Assembly: GCA_934122395.1 (NCBI GenBank)
Contig: CAKOWQ010000001.1
Location: 124,001 to 188,000, forward strand
DNA: 64,000 nucleotides
Source of the DNA: an uncultured Bacilli bacterium
GTDB lineage: Bacteria > Bacillota_I > Bacilli_A > RF39 > UBA660
Direction: 5' to 3'
Made by a program: the position numbers and the translations under genes. How positions within the stretch are numbered: position 1 is the stretch's first letter; every line of letters starts with the position of its first letter. This document shows positions 1 through 8,420 of the stretch, piece after piece. The notes under the pieces were generated by a model. That model did no database searches. It was given only the letters and a program-made list of their open reading frames with translations, and had not been told where the DNA came from.

Positions 1-2
1 CC

Positions 3-158
3 GAAAAAAATACAGCACATTTAAAAAATGCAGAAAGAACTTATTTAGAGTTAGTTGATTTATACAATTGGAAATATGTCAATTGTATAGCTAATGACAA
101 TCTTCGTTCTATTCAAGACATTAATCAAGAGATCATGAATATAATACTAGAGAAATAG
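3..158 (+). CDS. Thymidylate kinase-like protein, C-terminal fragment
   Basis: Open from the window edge in frame 3 to a TAG at 156-158; about 51 residues are visible. The segment AERTYLELVDLYNW followed by an amphipathic helix ending NIILEK resembles the C-terminal part of dTMP kinases and related deoxynucleoside kinases (phosphorylation of dTMP for DNA synthesis). The nucleotide-binding P-loop would lie upstream, outside the window, so the family call rests only on this tail. The stop overlaps the ribosome-binding site of the next gene, suggesting co-transcription. Confidence 0.5.
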   Translation, partial: EKNTAHLKNAERTYLELVDLYNWKYVNCIANDNLRSIQDINQEIMNIILEK

Positions 159-167
159 GAGGTATTC

Positions 168-875
168 ATGTATTTTATAGCACATAGGGGACTTCATTCT
201 TCAGATATTATAGAAAACTCGATTGAAGCTATAGAACTTGGAAGTAAAGTTAAGTATCTAGATGGAGTTGAATTTGATGTTAGATTAACTAAAGATAATA
301 AAGTGGTTGTAATTCATGATAAAACGATTGATAGAGTTAGTAATGGGGTAGGAACGGTTGCTAATATGACTCTAAGACAACTAAGAAAATATAATTATGG
401 TAGTGATGTAGCTCCTTCTACTATAAGTACACTTGACGAAGTTTTAGATGTAATTACTCCTGGTAGTCTTTTAATAATCGAATTGAAGGATGAAGATAAA
501 CGTAATAGTGTACTAGTTACTGAAGTATTGAAAATTTTAGATAAGTATCCAAATTTAAATATTTGGTTAAAAAGTTTTTCTTCTCAAATTGTCGATTTAT
601 TACAAAACGCTTCTAAATATCCAACAGGTATTCTAGTAGATAAAACAAGTACAAAGGAACTTTTAAAAGATACTTATTTCTATTCAATATCTAAACATGT
701 GATAGATAAGAATATAGTTAAGAATTTAATTAAAAGAGATAAAATAATAATGATATGGACAATTAATACTAAAGAAGAATTAAATAACTTAAAAAAGACT
801 TTAGGTGAATATATAGATGATATCTATATAATAAGTAATAATCCTCTAAGTCTTTTAGATAAGAATTCAGTTTAA
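168..875 (+). CDS. Glycerophosphodiester phosphodiesterase (GDPD family)
   Basis: A 235-residue cytoplasmic TIM-barrel enzyme expected to hydrolyse glycerophosphodiesters to sn-glycerol-3-phosphate and an alcohol. The family's metal and catalytic residues are visible: HRG at 6-8, the E-x-D pair at E35/D37 (VEFDVR) and H50 in VIHDKTIDR. There is no signal peptide, and the length fits small UgpQ-type members rather than secreted GlpQ. The start is set by an AGGAGG at 158-163, five bases before ATG, overlapping the end of the preceding kinase-like gene. A strong hairpin follows the stop. The substrate head group cannot be read from sequence. Confidence 0.88.
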   Translation: MYFIAHRGLHSSDIIENSIEAIELGSKVKYLDGVEFDVRLTKDNKVVVIHDKTIDRVSNGVGTVANMTLRQLRKYNYGSDVAPSTISTLDEVLDVITPGSLLIIELKDEDKRNSVLVTEVLKILDKYPNLNIWLKSFSSQIVDLLQNASKYPTGILVDKTSTKELLKDTYFYSISKHVIDKNIVKNLIKRDKIIMIWTINTKEELNNLKKTLGEYIDDIYIISNNPLSLLDKNSV

Positions 876-903
876 AAGCGAACATTTTGTAGTTCGCTTT
901 TTT
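874..903. terminator. Bidirectional intrinsic terminator
   Basis: Stem AAGCGAAC (876-883) pairs with GTTCGCTT (892-899), with an A-run before and a T-run after. It lies between two convergent genes and can serve both the GDPD gene (+) and the PilB-like gene (-). Confidence 0.8.
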
Positions 904-906
904 GTT

Positions 907-2268
907 TTATACCAATAAATATTTATCGTACATATCTATTATTTCAATTTCGGGAGTAAAGGCATCAATTACTTCTAATTCGAAAGCATCAATAATTTCA
1001 AGTTCATCTTGTAGTTTTTTCTCAAATTTAGCTTTAGTTTGAATTTCACTTTCTTCAACTTCGTTAACAACACTTTTTTCTAAATCAGCATCAACTTCTA
1101 CAATACGAACAACTTCATTAAATGTAGTATGTCCTTCAATAACTTTTTCTAAAGCATCTTGTAATAGAGTAGTAACACCACCATTATATACGATTTTTCT
1201 TAATTCTTCTTTATCAATATTAGCATCACTTATAACATCTCTTAAGTGATCTGTTATATATAACACTTCGTGAACAGCCATACGACCTTTAAATCCATGA
1301 TTACAATATTCACATCCGACTGGTTCATATACATGAGATACATATTTATGCATTACTTTCATAAAAAAATGTTCTTCATATGGAGTAACAGGCCTTTTCT
1401 TTCTGCAGTGAGGACATAATGTTCTTACTAGTTTTTGAGATATGATCCCTGTTAAAGCGCTAGATAATAAGTAACGTTCTACATCCATATCAAGTAATCT
1501 TTCAATAGTACTTAATGAGTCATTAGTATGTATTGTTGATAATACTAAGTGACCAGTAATAGAAGCACGAACGGCTATTTGAGCTGTTTCTGAGTCACGA
1601 ATTTCTCCGATTAGTATTATGTTTGGGTCTTGACGTAAGATTGATCTTAATACCGCTGCAAAAGTTAATCCTATTTCACTATTAACTTGTACTTGATTTA
1701 TTCCTTCAATATTCATTTCTATTGGATCTTCAACAGTAATGATATTGGTTTCTTCTTTATTTAATGCTTGTAACATAGAGTAGGTAGTAGTAGATTTACC
1801 AGAACCTGTAGCACCAGTTACTAATATAATTCCATTAGGAACTGCCATCATCTTTTCTACTAATTGTAAGTTTTTAGGAGAGAACCCTAATGAATCCATA
1901 CCAGTTAAACTTTTAGTAAAGTCAAGAATACGGATAACTACTTTTTCACCTTCGTTAGTTGGTAGAGCAGATACACGCATGTCCAAATCTTTTCCTTCGA
2001 TACGTCCTTTAATGGCTCCATCTTGTGGTAGTCTTGTCTCAGTGATATTCATGTTAGAAATAAGTTTAACTCTGGTAGTTAAGTTACGTTCATATTCTTT
2101 AGGAATGATGGTATGATCTTTTAATTCACCATCCAAACGCATTCTAACGATTAGACAATCCTCCCTAGGATCCAAATGTATGTCACTGGCGTTATGTTGC
2201 GCAGCATACAATATGATTTGGTTTACAATATCAACTATTGGTACGTGTTGTAAATCGTATTCTACCAT
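907..2268 (-). CDS. Type IV pilus / type II secretion assembly ATPase (PilB/GspE family)
   Basis: A 453-residue hexameric secretion ATPase that would power pilin polymerisation at the inner face of the membrane. Walker A is GATGSGKST (152-160), Walker B lies near IILIGEIRD (217-225), and the tetracysteine zinc site is C285/C288 and C319/C322, diagnostic of PilB/GspE rather than PilT. The N-terminal MshEN-type domain of full-length PilB is missing; the protein begins with the N2-like domain (SDIHLDP). After the conserved core, from about residue 395, is an unusual acidic tail with three copies of an E-x-E-(I/V)-I-D motif (422-447). AAGGGGA precedes the ATG. It is divergent from two prepilin genes; no PilC, PilD or PilT is in the window. 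Confidence 0.9.
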   Translation of the reverse strand: MVEYDLQHVPIVDIVNQIILYAAQHNASDIHLDPREDCLIVRMRLDGELKDHTIIPKEYERNLTTRVKLISNMNITETRLPQDGAIKGRIEGKDLDMRVSALPTNEGEKVVIRILDFTKSLTGMDSLGFSPKNLQLVEKMMAVPNGIILVTGATGSGKSTTTYSMLQALNKEETNIITVEDPIEMNIEGINQVQVNSEIGLTFAAVLRSILRQDPNIILIGEIRDSETAQIAVRASITGHLVLSTIHTNDSLSTIERLLDMDVERYLLSSALTGIISQKLVRTLCPHCRKKRPVTPYEEHFFMKVMHKYVSHVYEPVGCEYCNHGFKGRMAVHEVLYITDHLRDVISDANIDKEELRKIVYNGGVTTLLQDALEKVIEGHTTFNEVVRIVEVDADLEKSVVNEVEESEIQTKAKFEKKLQDELEIIDAFELEVIDAFTPEIEIIDMYDKYLLV

Positions 2269-2362
2269 ACTTTTGTCCCCTTTTATATTTTTCTATATAG
2301 CATTCTATTCTAATTTATTATATAATACATTTAGAAGATAATCAATAAAGGTAAGTGAAAAA

Positions 2363-2938
2363 ATGAAAAAGATTGACAATAAGGGGTTCGTAATTGTAGA
2401 AACTATTATCGTTGCTGTATTTATAATAGGTATTTGTACTTTTCTATTTGCAAACTTTATACCTTTGATAGGTGAATATGAAAGAGTAGAAAAATATGAT
2501 ACTTTAGAGAAAAAGTATAAAACAAATGAGATAAGAAAAATGATTTTAATGGAGTTAGATAATTCCAATGAGGAAATATTTACGTCAACTAATTCAAGTG
2601 TATATAAGATATATTCTACTGTAAAGACTAAAGAAGGTGAAAAAGAAGTAACTACTAATGAAATATGTGGTTATTTGAAATCTGTTAATTATTGCAATAC
2701 TCTTTTAGGAGAAGACTTTATGAATGTTAAAAGTGTTGTTGTAACGCCATTTAAATTAAGTGATTTTAAGAGCCTAGCAAAGAACAGTAATAAGTTTACT
2801 AAAGCAGAAAAACAATATATTGATTATTTACCTAGTTATAAGAAATATTCTAGTAGATATGATAGTTATTATAGAATACTTGTATTTTATAATGATGGAG
2901 AATTTTCTAATATAGAGGTGCATTATGAAATTGGATAA
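2363..2938 (+). CDS. Prepilin-like protein (type IV pilin/pseudopilin)
   Basis: 191 residues with a class III prepilin signal: a short basic leader (KKIDNKG) cut before FVIVET, with the conserved Glu at mature position 5, then a hydrophobic helix of about 20 residues that would anchor the subunit and form the filament core. The rest is an extracytoplasmic domain rich in charged residues with a Cys pair (ICGYLKSVNYC). It should be processed by a PilD-type peptidase not seen here. The following prepilin gene overlaps its end by 14 bases, so the two are translated as a pair, and the PilB-like ATPase is divergent from it. Major versus minor subunit cannot be told. Confidence 0.8.
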   Translation: MKKIDNKGFVIVETIIVAVFIIGICTFLFANFIPLIGEYERVEKYDTLEKKYKTNEIRKMILMELDNSNEEIFTSTNSSVYKIYSTVKTKEGEKEVTTNEICGYLKSVNYCNTLLGEDFMNVKSVVVTPFKLSDFKSLAKNSNKFTKAEKQYIDYLPSYKKYSSRYDSYYRILVFYNDGEFSNIEVHYEIG

Positions 2939-3476
2939 TAAAGGTTTTACAGTAATAGAATTAATTTTAAGTTTTACTTTAGTTATGTTTCTAACGCTAG
3001 GAATGTTTGCTCTAGTTAATAATTATCGAGCAAGAGAAGAAAAAGAATCAGTAAGAAAAGAACTTTTAGCTTACCAAAATACTTTAACTCAAGATATTTA
3101 TAATGATACTCTAGAAAGAAAAGTTAAAAGTATGAATTATTGTAAGGATAATAGTGGGCAAGTAATAAATCAATGTATTAATATAGATTTTTTAGATGGT
3201 ACTTCAAAAGAGTTACAAATAAAAAATAGAGAAATAGAAACAGAAGAGGATGGTACTACTTTTAGTTACAGTACTTTTAATATAATTTATGGTGGGGTTG
3301 CTTATGAAAATCCTGAACCTAAATTTGCAACGATTGTAAATGATTATATATTAACTATGACTACTGTTGATAATAACTTGGAAAAAGGTGTTATTTATAA
3401 AATAAAGATTCGTATTAAATATCAGGATATAGATGATGAATTTGTAGTTGAGGTAATTACTACAGGTAGGGAATAA
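2925..3476 (+). CDS. Prepilin-like protein, second of a pair
   Basis: 183 residues. The N-terminus KLDNKG followed by FTVIEL is a textbook prepilin cleavage and methylation site with Glu5, then a single hydrophobic helix to about residue 27. The extracytoplasmic part has two Cys residues (YCKDNSG and QCINID) and ends in a beta-rich segment. The ATG lies inside the previous gene behind GAGGTG, which implies coupled translation. The 3' end runs 17 bases into the convergent ylbJ gene. The order ATPase / pilin / pilin suggests minor pilins of a type IV pilus or competence pseudopilus. Confidence 0.8.
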   Translation: MKLDNKGFTVIELILSFTLVMFLTLGMFALVNNYRAREEKESVRKELLAYQNTLTQDIYNDTLERKVKSMNYCKDNSGQVINQCINIDFLDGTSKELQIKNREIETEEDGTTFSYSTFNIIYGGVAYENPEPKFATIVNDYILTMTTVDNNLEKGVIYKIKIRIKYQDIDDEFVVEVITTGRE

Positions 3477-4437
3477 TAATATCAAAAGTAAAGTAGATTA
3501 TACACCCTGTTAGTAATGCATGTAATATTCTTGCAGTTAAATATGGCAAGTATTTAATGTTAGTATTAGATAAAATATTCATAACTTGCATATGAATACT
3601 TAAACCACCAAAGGATATAAATGATCCTATTATGGTGGCTTTTATTTTTAAAGATAAATTTAATAAAGCAATGTTTTTTATGCCACCAGTCATTTCTAAT
3701 ATTCCACTTATAATAGCACTAGTAAACTTATTAGTATTAAAGATATTTTTTATTAGAGAATTAATAATTAAAAAAACAGTAATTATACCTAGCAAAAGTA
3801 ATAAAGTATTTATAGTTTTAAAAATGCTATTACTAAGAATAGTACTAAAAGAAGAATTATTTTTTATTCTTCTTTTATACATTTTATTAATTCCTGATTT
3901 AATTGATATTTTTTCTTGTACATATTTCTTTTCTTTAGGCCTATAAATTATTGCTATTATAAAGTTACTTAAAATATGAATACTCAAAATAAAAATTCCA
4001 ACATTTTTGTTGTTTAATAATAAAACTCCTATGGTACCTATAACAAATAAGGGATTAGAAAAGTGGTTAAATTTTAATAGATAACTAGCGTCAAATTCTG
4101 ATATTTGATTGTTTGTAAGTAGTTCATTAATATATTTGCTACTGCTAGGAAAACCTGATATTAGGCTTCCTATTAATACAAAAGATGCTTCCCCTGGTAA
4201 GTGAAAGATTTTATTCATTATGTTTTTTAATAATTCTCCTAATAATTCAACAAATCCATAATTTATTAGTAGTTCTGATATCAAAAAGAAAGGAAATAGT
4301 GAAGGAATTAAATTATCTTTCCAAATACTTATAGAAAAAGCTACTGCATTCATAACAGTAGTAGGAAATGTTAAAAATAAAATTATAATGGTAACTAATA
4401 AAACAGTAATTATTAAAGTTGTTATTTTTGTTTTCAT
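3460..4437 (-). CDS. ylbJ: YlbJ-like membrane protein (nucleoside-recognition/Gate-type)
   Basis: About 325 residues with many membrane helices. It matches the YlbJ family by the segment WKDNLIPSLFPFFLISELL near the N-terminus and a GFPSSSKYINEL loop. In Bacillus the family is known as a sporulation integral membrane protein; its transported substrate is unknown. Bacillus YlbJ is longer, so this is a compact member. The ATG at 4437 is preferred to a TTG three codons upstream. It is divergent from a ylbL gene, and ylbJ and ylbL are also near neighbours in Bacillus, which supports the call. A sporulation role here is unproven. Confidence 0.8.
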   Translation of the reverse strand: MKTKITTLIITVLLVTIIILFLTFPTTVMNAVAFSISIWKDNLIPSLFPFFLISELLINYGFVELLGELLKNIMNKIFHLPGEASFVLIGSLISGFPSSSKYINELLTNNQISEFDASYLLKFNHFSNPLFVIGTIGVLLLNNKNVGIFILSIHILSNFIIAIIYRPKEKKYVQEKISIKSGINKMYKRRIKNNSSFSTILSNSIFKTINTLLLLLGIITVFLIINSLIKNIFNTNKFTSAIISGILEMTGGIKNIALLNLSLKIKATIIGSFISFGGLSIHMQVMNILSNTNIKYLPYLTARILHALLTGCIIYFTFDIIIPYL

Positions 4438-4479
4438 AATTATCAATCTTTCTGTTATAATTAAATAGGATGTGATTTT

Positions 4480-5496
4480 ATGCTTGGTAAAATATATGAT
4501 AAATTCATAAAATTTATAAAAGAAAATTATAAAGAAATAATATTTTTAATACTATTTTATCTTATTATGACTTTTCCAGTACCATATTATATTTGTGTGT
4601 CTGGAGGTACTATAGATGTCGGTAAAAGACTAGATGTTGAAAACGGCTATACTGAAAAAGGCTCTTTTAATTTAGCGTATGTTTCGGAACTTAGAGGAAC
4701 TATTCCAACTTACTTATTAAGTTATGTTATTCCAACTTGGGAGAGAATTAAAATCGATAGTTATCAATTAAATGAAGATGAAACTATGGATGATGTTTCT
4801 AATAGAGATAAAATGTATTTATTGGATGCAAATCAATCTGCTATATATGTCGCATATACTAAAGCAGGAAAGACTTTTACAATTAATAATCATCATTATT
4901 ATGTTTACTATGTTGATGAAAAAGCTAATGACAAAATAAAAGTAGGGGATGAACTATTAGGAGTAGATTCATCTAATATAGTTGATCTCGATGCTTTTAA
5001 AGAGTATATAAACACTAAGAATGTAGGAGACGAATTAAACATTAAGTTAAAAAGAAATAACAAAGAGTTTGAAGTTTCTACAACCGTATTTGAAGAAGAA
5101 GGAAAAAAATATGTTGGGATTGCTTTCTTTGATTTATTAGATTATGAAGTAGATCCTAGTATTACGTTGAAATTTAAGGAAAGTGAGACTGGACCATCAG
5201 GTGGACTTACATTATCTCTTGCTATTTATAATAAACTAGTTAGTGAAGATATAACTAAGGGTAAAAAAATAGTAGGAACTGGTACTATTGATCTTGATGG
5301 TACAGTAGGAGAAATTGGTGGAGTCAAATATAAACTATTAGGAGCGGTTAAGAAAAAAGCAGACATATTTATTGTTCCTAATGGAAGCAATTATGAAGAA
5401 TGTATTAAGTTAAAAAAAGAAAAAGGATATAAAATTAAAATTATTGGTGTTGATACATTTGATGATGCCGTTAACAAACTAAAAGAATTGAAATAA
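4480..5496 (+). CDS. ylbL: YlbL-like membrane-anchored PDZ-Lon (S16) protease
   Basis: 338 residues: a cytoplasmic start, one membrane segment at about 18-38, an external PDZ domain at about 140-205 (KIKVGDELLGVDS) and a C-terminal Lon-type S16 domain. The catalytic Ser is S240 in GPSGGL and the Lys is in GGVKYKLLGA (K283). There is no AAA ATPase domain, as expected for YlbL/SepM-type proteases, which cleave membrane or extracellular peptides. The length matches Bacillus YlbL. The start follows AGGATGTGA. A hairpin overlapping the stop ends the transcript before mutS. The substrate is unknown. Confidence 0.88.
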   Translation: MLGKIYDKFIKFIKENYKEIIFLILFYLIMTFPVPYYICVSGGTIDVGKRLDVENGYTEKGSFNLAYVSELRGTIPTYLLSYVIPTWERIKIDSYQLNEDETMDDVSNRDKMYLLDANQSAIYVAYTKAGKTFTINNHHYYVYYVDEKANDKIKVGDELLGVDSSNIVDLDAFKEYINTKNVGDELNIKLKRNNKEFEVSTTVFEEEGKKYVGIAFFDLLDYEVDPSITLKFKESETGPSGGLTLSLAIYNKLVSEDITKGKKIVGTGTIDLDGTVGEIGGVKYKLLGAVKKKADIFIVPNGSNYEECIKLKKEKGYKIKIIGVDTFDDAVNKLKELK

Positions 5497-5509
5497 TCAG
5501 TTCTTTTTT
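5482..5509 (+). terminator. Intrinsic terminator after ylbL
   Basis: AAAGAATTG (5482-5490) pairs with CAGTTCTTT (5498-5506), one G-T pair, followed by Ts; the ylbL stop codon is in the loop. Confidence 0.7.
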
Positions 5510-5510
5510 C

Positions 5511-5539
5511 TTTAAAAAAATACCTCTGTTTGGTATAAT
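5511..5539 (+). promoter_or_regulatory. Candidate sigma-A promoter of mutS
   Basis: TTTAAA at 5511-5516, a 17-base spacer and TATAAT at 5534-5539, with TGG immediately upstream giving an extended -10. It sits just after the ylbL terminator and 20 bases before the mutS start. Confidence 0.6.
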
Positions 5540-5559
5540 AATTGATGTGGTGAAGTAAT

Positions 5560-8112
5560 ATGAAACGTAGTGAAGTAGATAGGACTAAATTAAGTCCTAT
5601 GATGCAGCAATATTTAGATATTAAAGACAAGTATAATGATACCATTATCTTTTTTCGTCTTGGAGACTTTTATGAAATGTTCTTTGAAGATGCAGTTATC
5701 TGTAGTAGAGAATTAGAACTAGCATTAACTGGTAGAAATGCAGGCCTTGAAGAAAGAGTTCCAATGTGTGGTATTCCATATCATGCTTATATTGGATATT
5801 TAACTAAATTAGTAGATAAAGGTTATAAAGTGGCTATCTGTGAACAACTAACAGATCCTAAAGATACTAAAGGTATGGTAGATAGAGATGTCGTTCAAGT
5901 AATTACTAAAGGTACTATGCTTGATAATACTTTGAATGAAAAAGATAATAGTTATGTTGGTAATATATATGATTTTGAATATTGTTATGGGGTTACTTAT
6001 ACTGATATTACTACCGGATACTTCTATGCTTTAATATTAGAACACGATCAAAATAAACTAATAAAAGAAATAGTTAATCGTAATATTATTGAAGTAATAG
6101 TAAATGATAAAATAGATCGTGAAATAATAAGCGTATTGAGAGACAATTATCATTTATTGGTAACTATTACTGATGGATTATGTGAGGATAGTGAATATAG
6201 TTATTTATATGATAAGATTGATGATATTAGAATAGTAACGGCAGTAAAGCACTTATTACAATACTTGATTGACGTTAAAAAAGGTAATTTATCACACTTA
6301 CAAAAAGTAGAAGTAGTTGATACTAATAAATATTTAACTTTTGATATACATACTAAAAGGAACCTAGAACTTACTGAAACTATTAGATTAGGTGAAAGAA
6401 CTTATTCACTTTTATGGCTACTTGATAAAACTAAAACAGCAATGGGTAGTAGAGCATTAAAATCTAATATTGAAAATCCATTAACTGATGTTAAAGAAAT
6501 AAATTCACGATACGATATTATTGAAAAATTACTTACTGAATTTATATTAAAAGAAGAATTGATACGTAATTTAAATGAAGTATATGACTTAGAACGTTTA
6601 GCCGGAAGAATTAGTTATGGTAACTTAAATGCTAGAGACTTGTTACAGTTAAAAAACTCTTTAAAAGTATTACCGGATATAAAAAGAATATTGGAAGAGA
6701 TTAAATATCCTAAGACTATTAATACTTTGGATGATGTATATGATTTATTGGAAAAATCAATTAATGATGATGCTCCTATTACAGTAAAAGAAGGTGGATT
6801 AATTAAAGAAGGTTATTCTAGTGAGTTAGATGAATTAAAAAGTATTAGTAGTGGTTCTAAAGACTTTATTTTAAAAATAGAACAAGATGAAAAAGAACGT
6901 ACTGGAATTAAAAACTTAAAAGTAGGATTTAATAAAGTATTTGGTTATTATATAGAAGTATCTAAGAGCAATATTCCTTTAATTAAAGATGAGTATGGCT
7001 ACGATAGAAAACAAACTCTAGCTAACTGTGAGAGATTTATTACACCTCTTCTAAAAGAAAAAGAAAATATTATTTTAGGGGCTGAAGAGAAAATAATTAA
7101 TTTAGAATATAAATTATTTATTGAAATACGTGATTATATTCGTGAATACATTGGAATAATTCAAGATGTTTCAAGAGTTATTGCTGAAGTTGATATGATG
7201 GCTTCTTTAGCGACTGTTAGTGAAGAAAATGGTTATGTTAGACCTGTTATTACTAATGAACGAGTAATTTCTATTAAAGATGGACGTCATCCAGTAGTAG
7301 AAAAGGTAAGTAAAAAAGAATATGTACCTAATGATATTATGATGGGAAAAGGTGTTGATATATTACTTATTACTGGACCTAATATGGCTGGTAAATCAAC
7401 TTATATGCGACAACTTGCAATTACTGTTATAATGGCTCAAATAGGGTCTTTTGTACCAGCTAAGAGTTGTACTATTCCTATATTTGATAAGATCTTTACA
7501 AGAATAGGTGCTAGTGATGATTTAGTTAGTGGTGAATCTACTTTTATGGTAGAAATGAAAGAAGCTAATAATGCTATTCAAGAAGCTACTCCTAATAGTT
7601 TAATACTATTTGATGAATTAGGTAGAGGAACTGCAACATATGATGGTATGAGTCTTGCTCAGGCAATACTTGAATATATTCATGATAAGATTAAAGCTAA
7701 AACATTATTTTCAACTCACTATCATGAATTAACAACTCTATCAGCTGATTTAACAAATTTAAGAAACGTTCATGTAAGTGCTATAGAAGAAGATGGCAAA
7801 ATTACTTTCTTACATAAAATAAAACAAGGGGCAGTAGATAAAAGTTATGGTATCCATGTAGCGTCTTTAGCAAAGCTTCCTAAATCTTTAATTGAACGTG
7901 CTAATGAAATACTTGATGTGTATGAAAATAAAAACAATAAAAAGCAACCGTTCGTTCAAACATCGTTATTTTTAAATGCTGATGAAAAAGAACAAGAAGA
8001 AGAGAATTATGTAGAAGAAAAAATAAAAGAAATAGATCCGTTAAAAATGACTCCTATTGAAGCTTTAAATTTCCTATACGAATTAAAAAAGTCTTTAAAA
8101 GACAAAGAATAA
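5560..8112 (+). CDS. mutS: DNA mismatch repair protein MutS
   Basis: 850 residues, the usual length of MutS1. It recognises mismatches and small loops and recruits MutL. The mismatch-wedge F-x-E motif is F37-Y-E39 in GDFYEMF. The connector, core and clamp regions follow, then the ATPase with Walker A GPNMAGKST (606-614), the FDELGRGT Walker B/signature region and the STHYHEL switch. A C-terminal tail (about 800-850) probably carries the dimer/tetramer helix. The start follows GTGGTGA. mutL lies 7 kb downstream in the same orientation with uvrC between, so this is a repair-rich region rather than a tight mutSL operon. Confidence 0.97.
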   Translation: MKRSEVDRTKLSPMMQQYLDIKDKYNDTIIFFRLGDFYEMFFEDAVICSRELELALTGRNAGLEERVPMCGIPYHAYIGYLTKLVDKGYKVAICEQLTDPKDTKGMVDRDVVQVITKGTMLDNTLNEKDNSYVGNIYDFEYCYGVTYTDITTGYFYALILEHDQNKLIKEIVNRNIIEVIVNDKIDREIISVLRDNYHLLVTITDGLCEDSEYSYLYDKIDDIRIVTAVKHLLQYLIDVKKGNLSHLQKVEVVDTNKYLTFDIHTKRNLELTETIRLGERTYSLLWLLDKTKTAMGSRALKSNIENPLTDVKEINSRYDIIEKLLTEFILKEELIRNLNEVYDLERLAGRISYGNLNARDLLQLKNSLKVLPDIKRILEEIKYPKTINTLDDVYDLLEKSINDDAPITVKEGGLIKEGYSSELDELKSISSGSKDFILKIEQDEKERTGIKNLKVGFNKVFGYYIEVSKSNIPLIKDEYGYDRKQTLANCERFITPLLKEKENIILGAEEKIINLEYKLFIEIRDYIREYIGIIQDVSRVIAEVDMMASLATVSEENGYVRPVITNERVISIKDGRHPVVEKVSKKEYVPNDIMMGKGVDILLITGPNMAGKSTYMRQLAITVIMAQIGSFVPAKSCTIPIFDKIFTRIGASDDLVSGESTFMVEMKEANNAIQEATPNSLILFDELGRGTATYDGMSLAQAILEYIHDKIKAKTLFSTHYHELTTLSADLTNLRNVHVSAIEEDGKITFLHKIKQGAVDKSYGIHVASLAKLPKSLIERANEILDVYENKNNKKQPFVQTSLFLNADEKEQEEENYVEEKIKEIDPLKMTPIEALNFLYELKKSLKDKE

Positions 8113-8166
8113 TAATATTGATAAATTAAGTAATTATTGCTATAATTTCATTAAGGTAGGTGTCTT

Positions 8167-8418
8167 ATGAAATTTGCAATAATAAAAGATGGAAAAGAGA
8201 TTGAGTGTGAAATTTTATTTACTTTTCATGATGATAGTAATGATTTAAATTATATTGTGTATACTGATGGTACTAAGGATAGTGACGATGAGTTAGAAAT
8301 ACTAGCAGCAAGATATAAAGAAAAAGATAAGAAGTATATTTTAGAGGAAATCAAGACTGATTTTGAATGGAATTTAATAGATAATATGATTGAATCATAT
8401 TTTGAGGAAGTTAAATAA
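8167..8418 (+). CDS. DUF1292 family protein
   Basis: 83 residues, acidic, no membrane segment. The pattern of a beta-rich N-terminal half (DDSNDLNYIVYTDGT), then LEILAARY and a C-terminal W-x-L-I-x-x-M helix, is that of DUF1292 (YrzB-like) proteins of Firmicutes, whose function is not known. AGGTAGGTG precedes the start. The next gene begins two bases after this stop, so the two are translationally coupled. Confidence 0.75.
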   Translation: MKFAIIKDGKEIECEILFTFHDDSNDLNYIVYTDGTKDSDDELEILAARYKEKDKKYILEEIKTDFEWNLIDNMIESYFEEVK

Positions 8419-8420
8419 TT

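Noticed and set aside
3632..3946. 104-codon ORF on + inside ylbJ
   Set aside because: Antisense to a clear membrane-protein gene; hydrophobic composition follows from the complementary strand.
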